A DNA stretch of 64,000 bases from Bacteroidota bacterium (lineage in GTDB: Bacteria > Bacteroidota > Bacteroidia > NS11-12g > UBA9320), in NCBI GenBank assembly GCA_016124755.1, contig WGNA01000002.1, positions 295,909 through 359,908 on the forward strand. Reading direction: 5' to 3'. A program made the translations under genes and the position numbers. Below, in pieces: positions 7,503 through 15,275 of the stretch. Numbering within the stretch: position 1 is the first letter of the stretch; each line of letters begins with the position of its first letter. The notes under the pieces are model-generated. The model made no database searches and was not told where the DNA came from. It saw nothing but the letters and a program-made list of their open reading frames with translations.

Positions 7503-9086
7503 CTATTGATTGAATTGTTTGATCAATGTGAATTCCCCGGTTTTTAAATTTATGATTTTAATAAAAAGCATTCCGGTGTTTTCTAATTTCAACTCAAATT
7601 CTTCCTGAAATTCCCCGGCTTGAATTTCAATACCGAGTGCGTCAAAGACTTTATACTGGTAGTTTCCATTCCGGTTATCTCTGGGTTTTAGGGATACGCT
7701 ACCATGCGACGGATTTGGATAAGCGGTTACCAAATGATTTTCCGTATTTAAAGACTGTATGCCGTCTTTCAGTTGGCAACCCGGTTCAAAACAACCGAAT
7801 TCGTCTAAAAACATTACAACTGCCTTTTGGGTTCCATTTGGGTATTTATCGGTCGGGTCTGAAACATACTCACCACAAACAGCAAAGCCACCCTGATTTA
7901 ATTCAGTAACACCGTAAAATTTAAGTTGTTCCCTTTCTTCTCTTCCGCTTCCTCCATTAATATTCAACTGATGGTGACGCAGCCATTTATACTTGCCGAA
8001 TTTATCTAATTTCAAAATAGCTCCGAGAATAACACCATTACTGCCCCGTTCAATTACATACCCAACAATCACAACACCGCTGTCTTTGGTATTAACAGAA
8101 TAATATTGAACGAAACGCTCCTCTGGATTACCTACAAATCGCACTTCATTTTTGAGATTTGAAGTATCAAAAGACCCGTTGCTGTCAACTAGTGCCATAA
8201 ATATATTAGCGTTGAGATTCTCAGATGCAAGGGGATAGTTTGGCGACTCAGGATTTTTAAATGGTTTGAACCAAAAATCGCTATAAGTGATAACTGTGTG
8301 GTCATCAAATAAATTTGTCCCAATTGCACTTACCACGCTAGTACTTTCATAACTCAATGTCTTACGCCAGATTTCGTTGCCTAAGTAATCTATGTTTATT
8401 AACAACAAATTGGTGATGTCCGGCCAATTAACACTTTCAGCGTTGCAGATCAGAAGATACCCATTTTCTTGTGATATAACATTTCTTAAAGTAGGTTGGC
8501 ACCCTCCTTCATCCTGGAACCCTGAACAGGAAAATGTCTTAACTTCCATTAAGGAATCTGCATTCATTAAAGCCATGAATGTTTTAACTTTCTCCTGAAG
8601 AATAGTTGTTTCGAACAAGGCTACTCCAAATACGTTGTATCTCGAAGAGTCGATTCTGTGAATCTGAAGAGGGAATGTTTTGTACCCTATTTGAATGGTT
8701 TTGAAGGACACAATATTAAACATGGAATCAACTTGGGATATAAGTCCGGTGAAGCGATTTGATGACGACAGATACATCCCGCACATTGAATAATTACCAT
8801 TATTTAATTTGCTCATACAATAGGAGGAATTACTGGCTGTATAAAGATCATTGTGCCGATACAATCTCGTAAAAAGTGAATCCGCTTTTCCGGAAATCTT
8901 GTTAAAAACCCAATACCGGGAAGTAGCGCTGTCTAATAATCCATAGACATCAAAGGTTGTATCATTGGCTTGGAAAATTTGTTCCGCTGTCCATCCCGGT
9001 ACAAACTTGTAACTATAACGCTGACCAGAACTATTTTGAATAAATAATCCAAGAACAATCCAAACTGATAATAAAACTCTTATCAT
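7503..9086 (-). CDS. Secreted protein with T9SS type A sorting domain
   Basis: This 527-residue protein has a signal peptide (MIRVLLSVWIVLGLFIQNSSG) and a C-terminal T9SS sorting domain: AYPNPSHGSVSLK, then FDALGIEIQAGEF, ending FTLIKQFNQ. Such proteins cross the outer membrane through type IX secretion and are released or surface-attached. The middle (about 30-430) is repetitive, with strands such as GYLLICNAES, VVIVGYVIERGSNG and FAVCGEYVSDPTDKY. This looks like a beta-propeller of the kind found in many uncharacterised Bacteroidota cargo proteins. No catalytic motif is visible. It is flanked by copies of the dispersed repeat. Confidence 0.8.
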   Translation of the reverse strand: MIRVLLSVWIVLGLFIQNSSGQRYSYKFVPGWTAEQIFQANDTTFDVYGLLDSATSRYWVFNKISGKADSLFTRLYRHNDLYTASNSSYCMSKLNNGNYSMCGMYLSSSNRFTGLISQVDSMFNIVSFKTIQIGYKTFPLQIHRIDSSRYNVFGVALFETTILQEKVKTFMALMNADSLMEVKTFSCSGFQDEGGCQPTLRNVISQENGYLLICNAESVNWPDITNLLLINIDYLGNEIWRKTLSYESTSVVSAIGTNLFDDHTVITYSDFWFKPFKNPESPNYPLASENLNANIFMALVDSNGSFDTSNLKNEVRFVGNPEERFVQYYSVNTKDSGVVIVGYVIERGSNGVILGAILKLDKFGKYKWLRHHQLNINGGSGREEREQLKFYGVTELNQGGFAVCGEYVSDPTDKYPNGTQKAVVMFLDEFGCFEPGCQLKDGIQSLNTENHLVTAYPNPSHGSVSLKPRDNRNGNYQYKVFDALGIEIQAGEFQEEFELKLENTGMLFIKIINLKTGEFTLIKQFNQ

Positions 9087-9203
9087 TTAAATGGTAAAAA
9101 CAGTCTTTGCCACAGCAAGATATTCACTTATTATGATTTTCACATTAATTCAGGTTTGTCATATTTTCCAGAAGACTGGCATCAGGAAATAAGCCGAAAA
9201 CAA

Positions 9204-9320
9204 ATCGCAGAATAAACAACCATCAGGCAAATGGATTATGTCACCTTTTCAGGGTTTTCCCCCGATTTAGATTAGGGTTTTATTATGATGTCAACCTTAC
9301 GGGATTTGAAATGGGTTATA
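9204..9320. repeat. Dispersed palindromic repeat, copy B (right half only)
   Basis: It matches the right half of copies A and C, from AATCGCAGAATAAACAACCA through GGATTATGTCACC, CAGGGTTTTC, GATTTAGATTAGGG and ATGATGTCAACCTTACGGG. The left half with the CCCCGAAGGGG hairpins is missing, so this is a truncated copy. Same orientation as A and C. Confidence 0.7.
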
Positions 9321-9505
9321 CCCAACAAGGATTGATTTCTTGCGCATCGAGGGTAGATCACGCCCGCAACCTATGAGTATAAGACCAACAGGCGGGTACG
9401 GAAAGTCTCAGGATTAAAAAGTGTTAAAAATCTGATCGGCTTTGGTATAACGTATATTTCTCTGTTTTAAAAACACTCACGATCAACTGGTTTACAATCA
9501 ATACG

Positions 9506-9692
9506 GACTAAACCCCGAAGGGGTGCAATATTTATAACAACACGAAAACAGTACACCTAACCCCGAAGGGGTGACATAGTAATCGCAGTATAAACAACAA
9601 TAAGGCAAATGGATTATGTCACCCTTTCAGGGTTTTCCCCGAGTTGGATTGAGGTTTTATAATAATGTCAACCCTGCGGGTTTTGAAATGGT
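9506..9692. repeat. Dispersed palindromic repeat, copy C
   Basis: Full-length copy aligned end to end with copy A and in the same orientation. It starts at CGGACTAAACCCCGAAGGGG, repeats CCCCGAAGGGGTGACATAG, and ends GTCAACCCTGCGGGTTTTG. Its hairpins are better preserved than in A (full CCCCGAAGGGG in both left hairpins). Confidence 0.75.
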
Positions 9693-9801
9693 TTGAATGC
9701 GGAAATTATCTATATCAAGTGTGCGTGAGAAAATCGAAAATTCCTTTTAAGATTTACGGATGAGTGCAGCTATTAATAATTATAAAGCCGAATAAAAATA
9801 G

Positions 9802-10692
9802 CTATAACAAATTATCCTGAGCGATAAACCAATGAACCAGAATAGGAATTACATAAATAAAATCACCCCAAAAACGAAACATCTCATTTTGTGCAAACCG
9901 TTCTTCGAATTGAAGAATCATTAACAAAAGATTGAGCATGGCCAGTATCGAAACGGTCGCAGATATTTTTCCGGCGTGCGGAATAAAAAACGCGTACATC
10001 GTTAGCAAGGTGAAAATCGAAAGCATCAACATATAAATAGATTCCCGCGATTTTTCTTTTCCCTTTTGTGTCACCCAGGAAATGAGTCCGCTTTTTTTAT
10101 CGCCCTCTTCATCGAAATAGGAGAATAGAATTAAATTGGTGAGATTCATTAATACCATCATTAAAAAGATTAACCAATCACCAATTTTACCATCGAAACG
10201 TCCCCAAAGTGCAGGAAATAAAACCGTTCCGCATGCTACCACAACAGCTACATATAATTCTTTTAAGCCTCCAATATTTTTTAATGAAGTGAGATGAACA
10301 ATTGCAAAATACAAAGCCACAAAAGCAGCTAAATACATCCCATCCATAATCATCTTCACCGGAAAAAACATCACTACCACAATTACATTGAAAACAGCAA
10401 GTGCAGCGATGGTTGGGATAAGCACTTTTCGCAATTCGAAATGAATACGATGGCGAAAAAAAGGAGATTCTTCTTTTAACTTCATCCCGTCGCGGATGTG
10501 ATCTAAGGTATAAATCATCCATACACCACTGCCCAAAACCCAGTAATAACCGGTGGGCATAACCGACTGAAAATATTGCTCGAAGAAATACGCTGTGGCA
10601 ACAATTCCGACCACCACCATCACACTGAATGTGTTGATGAACTGAATCGGGGAAATATCTTTAAGAGAAGTCGGTGTGTTCGATCCGGCCAT
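9802..10692 (-). CDS. UbiA-like polytopic membrane protein
   Basis: This is a 296-residue protein with about eight hydrophobic segments. Two acidic motifs sit where UbiA-superfamily prenyltransferases bind Mg-diphosphate: YTLDHIRDG near residue 63 (DxxxD) and SYFDEEGDKKSG near residue 194 (DxxGDxxxG). UbiA enzymes move prenyl groups onto aromatic acceptors or related substrates in the membrane. The NDxxDxxxD and RP signatures of MenA or UbiA proper are not complete, so I do not name a substrate. Its start overlaps the nfu-like stop by one base (TAATG), so it is probably translationally coupled to the Fe-S gene. Confidence 0.55.
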   Translation of the reverse strand: MAGSNTPTSLKDISPIQFINTFSVMVVVGIVATAYFFEQYFQSVMPTGYYWVLGSGVWMIYTLDHIRDGMKLKEESPFFRHRIHFELRKVLIPTIAALAVFNVIVVVMFFPVKMIMDGMYLAAFVALYFAIVHLTSLKNIGGLKELYVAVVVACGTVLFPALWGRFDGKIGDWLIFLMMVLMNLTNLILFSYFDEEGDKKSGLISWVTQKGKEKSRESIYMLMLSIFTLLTMYAFFIPHAGKISATVSILAMLNLLLMILQFEERFAQNEMFRFWGDFIYVIPILVHWFIAQDNLL

Positions 10693-10928
10693 TAATTCAC
10701 GGCGATCACCGCTTTCAGCTCCGGATAGACTTTGCGGATGCTGTCTTCAATCCCGGCTTTCATGGTAATGTGGCTTATATCGCAATTTCCGCAGGCTCCG
10801 AGTAAACGGATATGCACAACGTGATCAGGTTCGATGGAGAGCAATTCCACGTCACCGCCATCGGCTTTCAAAAACGGGCGGATCGAATCCAATGCGTTTT
10901 CAATTCTTTGTTTGCTTTCCATTTCCAT
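10692..10928 (-). CDS. NifU-like (Nfu) Fe-S cluster carrier domain protein
   Basis: This 78-residue stand-alone NifU C-terminal domain has the pattern RPFLKADGGDVELLSI and the cluster-binding CxxC in GACGNCDISH, ending GIEDSIRKVYPELKAVIAVN. Nfu domains receive a [4Fe-4S] cluster and pass it to client proteins. The length equals the minimal Nfu domain, with no N-terminal extension. It lies 50 bp downstream of the mrp/apbC gene, another cluster carrier, in the same direction, and is coupled to the UbiA-like gene. The chromosomal grouping supports a shared role in Fe-S delivery. Confidence 0.9.
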   Translation of the reverse strand: MEMESKQRIENALDSIRPFLKADGGDVELLSIEPDHVVHIRLLGACGNCDISHITMKAGIEDSIRKVYPELKAVIAVN

Positions 10929-10978
10929 TCGGCTTCGAAAATAATTCTTTTAGCGGTATATCTTGCCTCACAAGACTT

Positions 10979-12031
10979 TCAAGCGGTTTGCATTCCGTTT
11001 TTGATAGCAACCTGACGAGCGAGTTCTCCCGCCAGATAATCGTATGATTCCCTGACTTGTACATCCGTAATTTCAATTCCCGAATCTGATGCAGTCATAA
11101 TGTTTTCAGTCATCGGTATCTGGCCTAAAAGCGGAATCCCAAACTCTTCCGATAATTTCTGACCACCACCTTGTCCGAATAGGAAATACTTCTTTTCAGG
11201 CAATTCGGGTGGAGAAAACCAACTCATGTTTTCAACCAATCCGAGTATCGGAATATTGATATGCTGGTTGTTGAACATACCAATCGCTTTCCGGCAATCA
11301 GCCACGGCAACTTCCTGAGGAGTTGTTACCACAACGGCACCTGTGAGCGGAACCGATTGCGCAATTGTTAAATGAATATCACCGGTTCCGGGAGGAAGAT
11401 CGAGGATTAAATAATCGAGTTCGCCCCAGTCAACATCAGTGGTAAACTGACGAATCGCAGAACTCGCCATCGGACCTCTCCAGATGATCGCCTGATTATC
11501 GGCTACTAAAAAACCGATGGAAATAATTTTCAGACCGTCTTTTACCAAGGGTTGCATTCTTCCGTCTTCGGCTCCCGGATGTTGTCCTTTCAAACCCATC
11601 ATCGTCGGGATGGACGGACCATAAATATCGGCGTCGAGAATCCCGACCATAGCACCGGCTCTTCGCAACGATCGGGCGAGTTGAACAGCAACTGTAGATT
11701 TTCCGACTCCGCCTTTTCCGCTGGCAACCGCAATAATGTTTTTAACACCGGGCAGCACTTCTTTTTGTTCGCGCTTGCTGGTAACCCGGGAAGTCATGTT
11801 CGGAATTACCGTGAGTTCTTTGCTCACTAAATGCTGAACGGCATTGATGCACGCATTGCGGATCATGTCTTTTAACGGACACGCCGGTGTGGTTAATTCA
11901 ACATCAAAAGCCACGTTATTTCCGGCAATTCGAATGTTTTTAACCATGCCGAGCGTTACGATGTCTTTTCGTAAATCGGGGTCGTCAACATTGCTCAGTG
12001 CCTTTAAAATATCTTCTTCAGTGTAATTCAT
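10979..12031 (-). CDS. Mrp/ApbC-family P-loop ATPase, Fe-S cluster carrier
   Basis: This 350-residue protein has an N-terminal MIP18/DUF59 domain (about 3-80; VDDPDLRKDIVTLGMVKNI) and a Mrp/NBP35 ATPase domain. The deviant Walker A is SGKGGVGKST near residue 104, followed by DADIYGPS and DLPPGTGDIHLT. Family members carry or transfer Fe-S clusters in an ATP-dependent way. The CxxC seen in many Mrp proteins after ENMSWF is absent here (the sequence reads SPPELPEKKYFLFG), a variation I associate with Bacteroidota members. It is followed by nfu and preceded by a small membrane protein whose stop overlaps its start (12028-12031). Confidence 0.92.
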   Translation of the reverse strand: MNYTEEDILKALSNVDDPDLRKDIVTLGMVKNIRIAGNNVAFDVELTTPACPLKDMIRNACINAVQHLVSKELTVIPNMTSRVTSKREQKEVLPGVKNIIAVASGKGGVGKSTVAVQLARSLRRAGAMVGILDADIYGPSIPTMMGLKGQHPGAEDGRMQPLVKDGLKIISIGFLVADNQAIIWRGPMASSAIRQFTTDVDWGELDYLILDLPPGTGDIHLTIAQSVPLTGAVVVTTPQEVAVADCRKAIGMFNNQHINIPILGLVENMSWFSPPELPEKKYFLFGQGGGQKLSEEFGIPLLGQIPMTENIMTASDSGIEITDVQVRESYDYLAGELARQVAIKNGMQTA

Positions 12032-12333
12032 TCGCTAATTTTTTTACCGATTAACCGGTAGTTCATTTTCTTTAAAAAACGGAGAAAGAACTTGTGTTCT
12101 CCGAGTACGGATCCAATAGTGAATAATAAAATCTGATAGATAATATAGATCATCAGAAATTTCACGACAACTCCAAGCCAGTTTGGTTCGATTTGAATTC
12201 CTAAAAGATTGTAAAGAGATTTTCGAACGTAAACTGTGCACGATCCTGTGATCGCAAAAATGATAAAGATCCAGATCATTCTTCGATCGGTCTCCACGTT
12301 CCATTTGGTTTTCAGTCGTTGCCAGTAGTTCAT
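12028..12333 (-). CDS. Small membrane protein, DUF6787-like
   Basis: From ATG 12333 the product is 101 residues: MNYWQRLKTKWNVETDRRM, then hydrophobic segments at about 20-38 (IWIFIIFAITGSCTVYV) and 58-80 (VVVKFLMIYIIYQILLFTIG), and a basic C-terminus. I prefer this start to one 16 codons upstream because family proteins begin at the WQRLKxKW motif. The order (W-K-V, FAITGS, two membrane spans) fits a small Bacteroidota family I recall as DUF6787, of unknown function. It overlaps the mrp start by four bases, so the two are co-transcribed. Confidence 0.6.
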   Translation of the reverse strand: MNYWQRLKTKWNVETDRRMIWIFIIFAITGSCTVYVRKSLYNLLGIQIEPNWLGVVVKFLMIYIIYQILLFTIGSVLGEHKFFLRFLKKMNYRLIGKKISE

Positions 12334-12503
12334 AGTTAACCGGGTGCGCAAAGGTAGTTTCTCCGCTGACTTCCTTAACACGACTCGCAGCCTTATTGTT
12401 TACGAAATGATAATGAACCTTTTACTGTTTTGAACCTTCGTAAGCTGTTTCAGAATTGATCTTGTGACCGAAATGCATTTATCATTGTGAAGGATTCTTC
12501 GAT

Positions 12504-14453
12504 ATGAAAAAAATACTTCTTTGGGTTCTTCTGGTTCTTGTGGTTGCCATCGGGTCGTTCGTTGCGTATTTGTATATCAGTCCGGATAAAAACATCAACG
12601 GATTATATCTCGTTCCATCTGATGCTTTCTACATTCTCGAATCCGACGAACCGATCGACGACTGGAACACCATGAGCAGCAGTCCCGTATGGCAGTTTTT
12701 AAAACAACATCCGTATTTCGCCGACATCACATCTGATGCAAATTACCTCGACGATCTTATTAAAAATAATGACCTTTTATTCCGGATGTTGGGTTCGCGT
12801 AAATTCATTATGTCGGCGCATCAAACCCGACCCAAGGATTATGATTTTTTATTCGCCATCGATTTAAAGCGAACTGCCAAAGCCGGAATTCTGAATAACA
12901 CGTTAGAAAAAACATTAAAAAGTTCGGGAATGACTGTGACTTTCCGCGACTACAACGGATATGAATTAATTGAATCGATGGACGACGCGAAGGATGTTCT
13001 TACGATGTGCAAGGTGAAGAACTTTCTGGTTTGCTCATACTCATCATCTTTGGTGGAAAAAGCAATTGACGAAGTCGAAAAACCGGTAATTGCCAGAGAT
13101 CTGCATTTTCAGGATGTTTATAAAAGAGTGGATACAAAGGGGATCGGCAGACTGTATATTCAATATTCTAAAATTGATGAAATGATGGCCTGCTACATGT
13201 CTCAACCCGACGACATGATAAATACGCTGAGTGAAGCACTTCGGTTTTCTGCACTCGATTTAGTGGTAAATGAAAACGACTGGCAGGTAAATGGATTTAC
13301 GAATCTCAACGAAACCAACGATTCGTATTTGCTTGCGTTATTACATGCCGGTAAAAGCAAAAATCAGGTTGCCGATGTATTGTCGAACCGATCTGCATTT
13401 TATCTGAGTTTTAATTTCACATCAATGAATCTTTTTTATTCAGAATTAGATGTGGTATTACAAAAAGACGAAAAGGCTTACTCCGAATTTCAAAAGAATC
13501 AAAAGAAAATTGAAAATTTATTAGGCATATCCGTACAGGAGGATTTATTGTCGTGGATAAGTGATGAAGTAACCGTTGCGCAAATGCGGAGCAATGAGTA
13601 CACGAGCCGAGCGGATAATCTTGTGGTTTGTATTCGAACCGATGATCTTAAAGGCGCACAGGAACATTTAGATAAAATTGCTCGTCAGGTTAAAAAAAGA
13701 ACACCAGCAAAATTCAAACAAATTCTCTATCGCAATTACACCATTCAATATCTCGATATAAAGGGATTTTTCAGAACTTTTTTTGGTAAGGCATTTCAAA
13801 AATTGGAAAAACCATTTTACACCATTATTGGTGATTACGTGGTTTTTAGCAATAATCCATTTACACTAATTGGTGTAATTGAAGATTTTGAAAATGACCG
13901 CACACTATCGAATGACGCGGCTTACAAAAGATATAAAGAAACCACCAATAAAGAATCAAGTCTTACTTTATACATTTCTCCGGTAAATACATATCCTTTA
14001 ATGAATAAATATGCTGATGCCGAAACAGTAAAGGATTTAACGAAAAGCAAAAAGTATTTCGACGGATTTGAATCGTTTGGTTTTCAGTTTTCATCAAAAG
14101 GAGATTTTTTGAATACACAGGCCTATCTGGCATTAAAGAAAAATGAAACAGGGGAAGAGGTAATTTCAGAAAAACAGCTTCAGGATAAATTTAATAAATA
14201 TGCGGAGGCGGCTACCGATACGCAATTTGTGGTGCAGATGATTGAGGATGGTATTTATAAAAAATTCTTTGCAGATGGTGAACACGTCCAGATTGAAGCC
14301 GAAATGAAAGACGGACAACTGCATGGGAAGTACGAAGAATATTATTTATCAGGCGCCATTAAAGTTCGTGGCAAATACAAAAAAGGAAAGAAACAGGGCG
14401 GTTGGAAATATTACGACGAAGAAGGAAATGTGTCGGATAAGGAACGGTTTTGA
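12504..14453 (+). CDS. Membrane-anchored DUF3352-like protein with C-terminal MORN-type repeats
   Basis: This is a 649-residue protein with an N-terminal membrane anchor or signal (KKILLWVLLVLVVAIGSFVAYLYI). The large middle resembles DUF3352-like proteins: LVPSDAFYILESDEPIDDW, repeated alpha-beta units and FYLSFNFTSMNLF. The last 70 residues form MORN_2-type repeats (GEHVQIEAEMKDGQLHG, YYLSGAIKVRGKYKKGKKQG, WKYYDEEGNV). Such repeats are common in Bacteroidota envelope proteins; their role is not established. It is transcribed alone, between divergent and convergent neighbours. No enzymatic motif seen. Confidence 0.55.
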   Translation: MKKILLWVLLVLVVAIGSFVAYLYISPDKNINGLYLVPSDAFYILESDEPIDDWNTMSSSPVWQFLKQHPYFADITSDANYLDDLIKNNDLLFRMLGSRKFIMSAHQTRPKDYDFLFAIDLKRTAKAGILNNTLEKTLKSSGMTVTFRDYNGYELIESMDDAKDVLTMCKVKNFLVCSYSSSLVEKAIDEVEKPVIARDLHFQDVYKRVDTKGIGRLYIQYSKIDEMMACYMSQPDDMINTLSEALRFSALDLVVNENDWQVNGFTNLNETNDSYLLALLHAGKSKNQVADVLSNRSAFYLSFNFTSMNLFYSELDVVLQKDEKAYSEFQKNQKKIENLLGISVQEDLLSWISDEVTVAQMRSNEYTSRADNLVVCIRTDDLKGAQEHLDKIARQVKKRTPAKFKQILYRNYTIQYLDIKGFFRTFFGKAFQKLEKPFYTIIGDYVVFSNNPFTLIGVIEDFENDRTLSNDAAYKRYKETTNKESSLTLYISPVNTYPLMNKYADAETVKDLTKSKKYFDGFESFGFQFSSKGDFLNTQAYLALKKNETGEEVISEKQLQDKFNKYAEAATDTQFVVQMIEDGIYKKFFADGEHVQIEAEMKDGQLHGKYEEYYLSGAIKVRGKYKKGKKQGGWKYYDEEGNVSDKERF

Positions 14454-14507
14454 AAAGAGAAATTAATACAATTAAAATTTGGATTAATTAAATCTTAACA
14501 GAAGCGC

Positions 14508-15248
14508 TTATTTCTTCCGATCTGCGTAATCGAAAACCTTTTTCAACATATCGGTTGTTCTCGCTACCGGATTCGCACGTATATCGTCTTCCTGTTTTTT
14601 AATTTCAGTAAACAGAGCATCCATCGCACGTTCGGTAACGTATTCGTTTAAATCGGTAGTTACATTCTTTTGAGTAATGGATTTATAACCGCTGGCAACT
14701 TTAGTCCAGGGTTCATTAATGTTTAATGATTCCAACGCTTTGGAAATAACCGGAAGAAATTTATCGTGCAGAGCAGAGGAAGTGGTTGTCTTTAAATAAT
14801 TGGTTGCGGCGCCATCGCCACCAGTAACAATTTTAATGGCATCCTTAATCGACATTTGTTTTATGGCATCAACAAAAATGGGTTTTGCTTCCGCCATGGC
14901 ATTTTCAGCTCCGCGGTTCATCGCAGTAACCAGTTTATCGAGGTAAGGACCGGCAATGGAATTGGAAATAAAGTTTTCGCGGATCTTACTCTCCACTTCC
15001 CGAACTTCCGGAGGCAGTAACACTTTGTATGCTGCATTTTTCAAAAAGCCATCGGTTTTACCCAGAAATGAGGTTCCGGTAGTTGCACCCATTTCCAAAG
15101 CCTCTTTAAGTCCTGAAACAGCTTCATCTTCTGTTATTTTTTTTGAAGCCTGTGAAACATCATTGGCAGTTTCGGCGGCCTGAAAAAGCGCATCGCAGGA
15201 GGAAAGGCTGATTGCCAAAAGGGAGATGATGAAAAATTTCTTAGCCAT
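14508..15248 (-). CDS. DUF4197 lipoprotein
   Basis: Start taken at ATG 15248 (MAKKFFIISLLAISLSSC), which gives a signal peptide with a lipobox at LSSC; a start three codons earlier is possible. The 246-residue product has the mainly helical DUF4197 pattern: LKEALEMGATTGTSFLGK, FLKNAAYKVLLPPEVREVE, AMNRGAENAMAEAKPIFVDAI and TNYLKTTTSSALHDKF. DUF4197 lipoproteins are widespread and of unknown function. The gene sits 27 bp after the NagZ/beta-lactamase-fold gene, in the same direction, so co-transcription is likely. Confidence 0.8.
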   Translation of the reverse strand: MAKKFFIISLLAISLSSCDALFQAAETANDVSQASKKITEDEAVSGLKEALEMGATTGTSFLGKTDGFLKNAAYKVLLPPEVREVESKIRENFISNSIAGPYLDKLVTAMNRGAENAMAEAKPIFVDAIKQMSIKDAIKIVTGGDGAATNYLKTTTSSALHDKFLPVISKALESLNINEPWTKVASGYKSITQKNVTTDLNEYVTERAMDALFTEIKKQEDDIRANPVARTTDMLKKVFDYADRKK

Positions 15249-15275
15249 AATGTGCATTGTGTTGTTCGGGCAAAA

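Larger units (their letters stand above)
9087..9801. other. Intergenic region filled by dispersed repeats
   Basis: About 715 bp between the T9SS protein gene and the UbiA-like gene. It holds a half copy (B) and a full copy (C) of the repeat also found at 7297-7497. The remaining unique stretches (9087-9203, 9321-9505 and 9693-9801) show no gene, tRNA or terminator that I can support. Confidence 0.6.

Noticed and set aside
7297..9692. CRISPR array
   Set aside because: The three repeat copies are about 190 bp long, unevenly spaced and internally palindromic, with no short regular repeat-spacer pattern and no cas genes.
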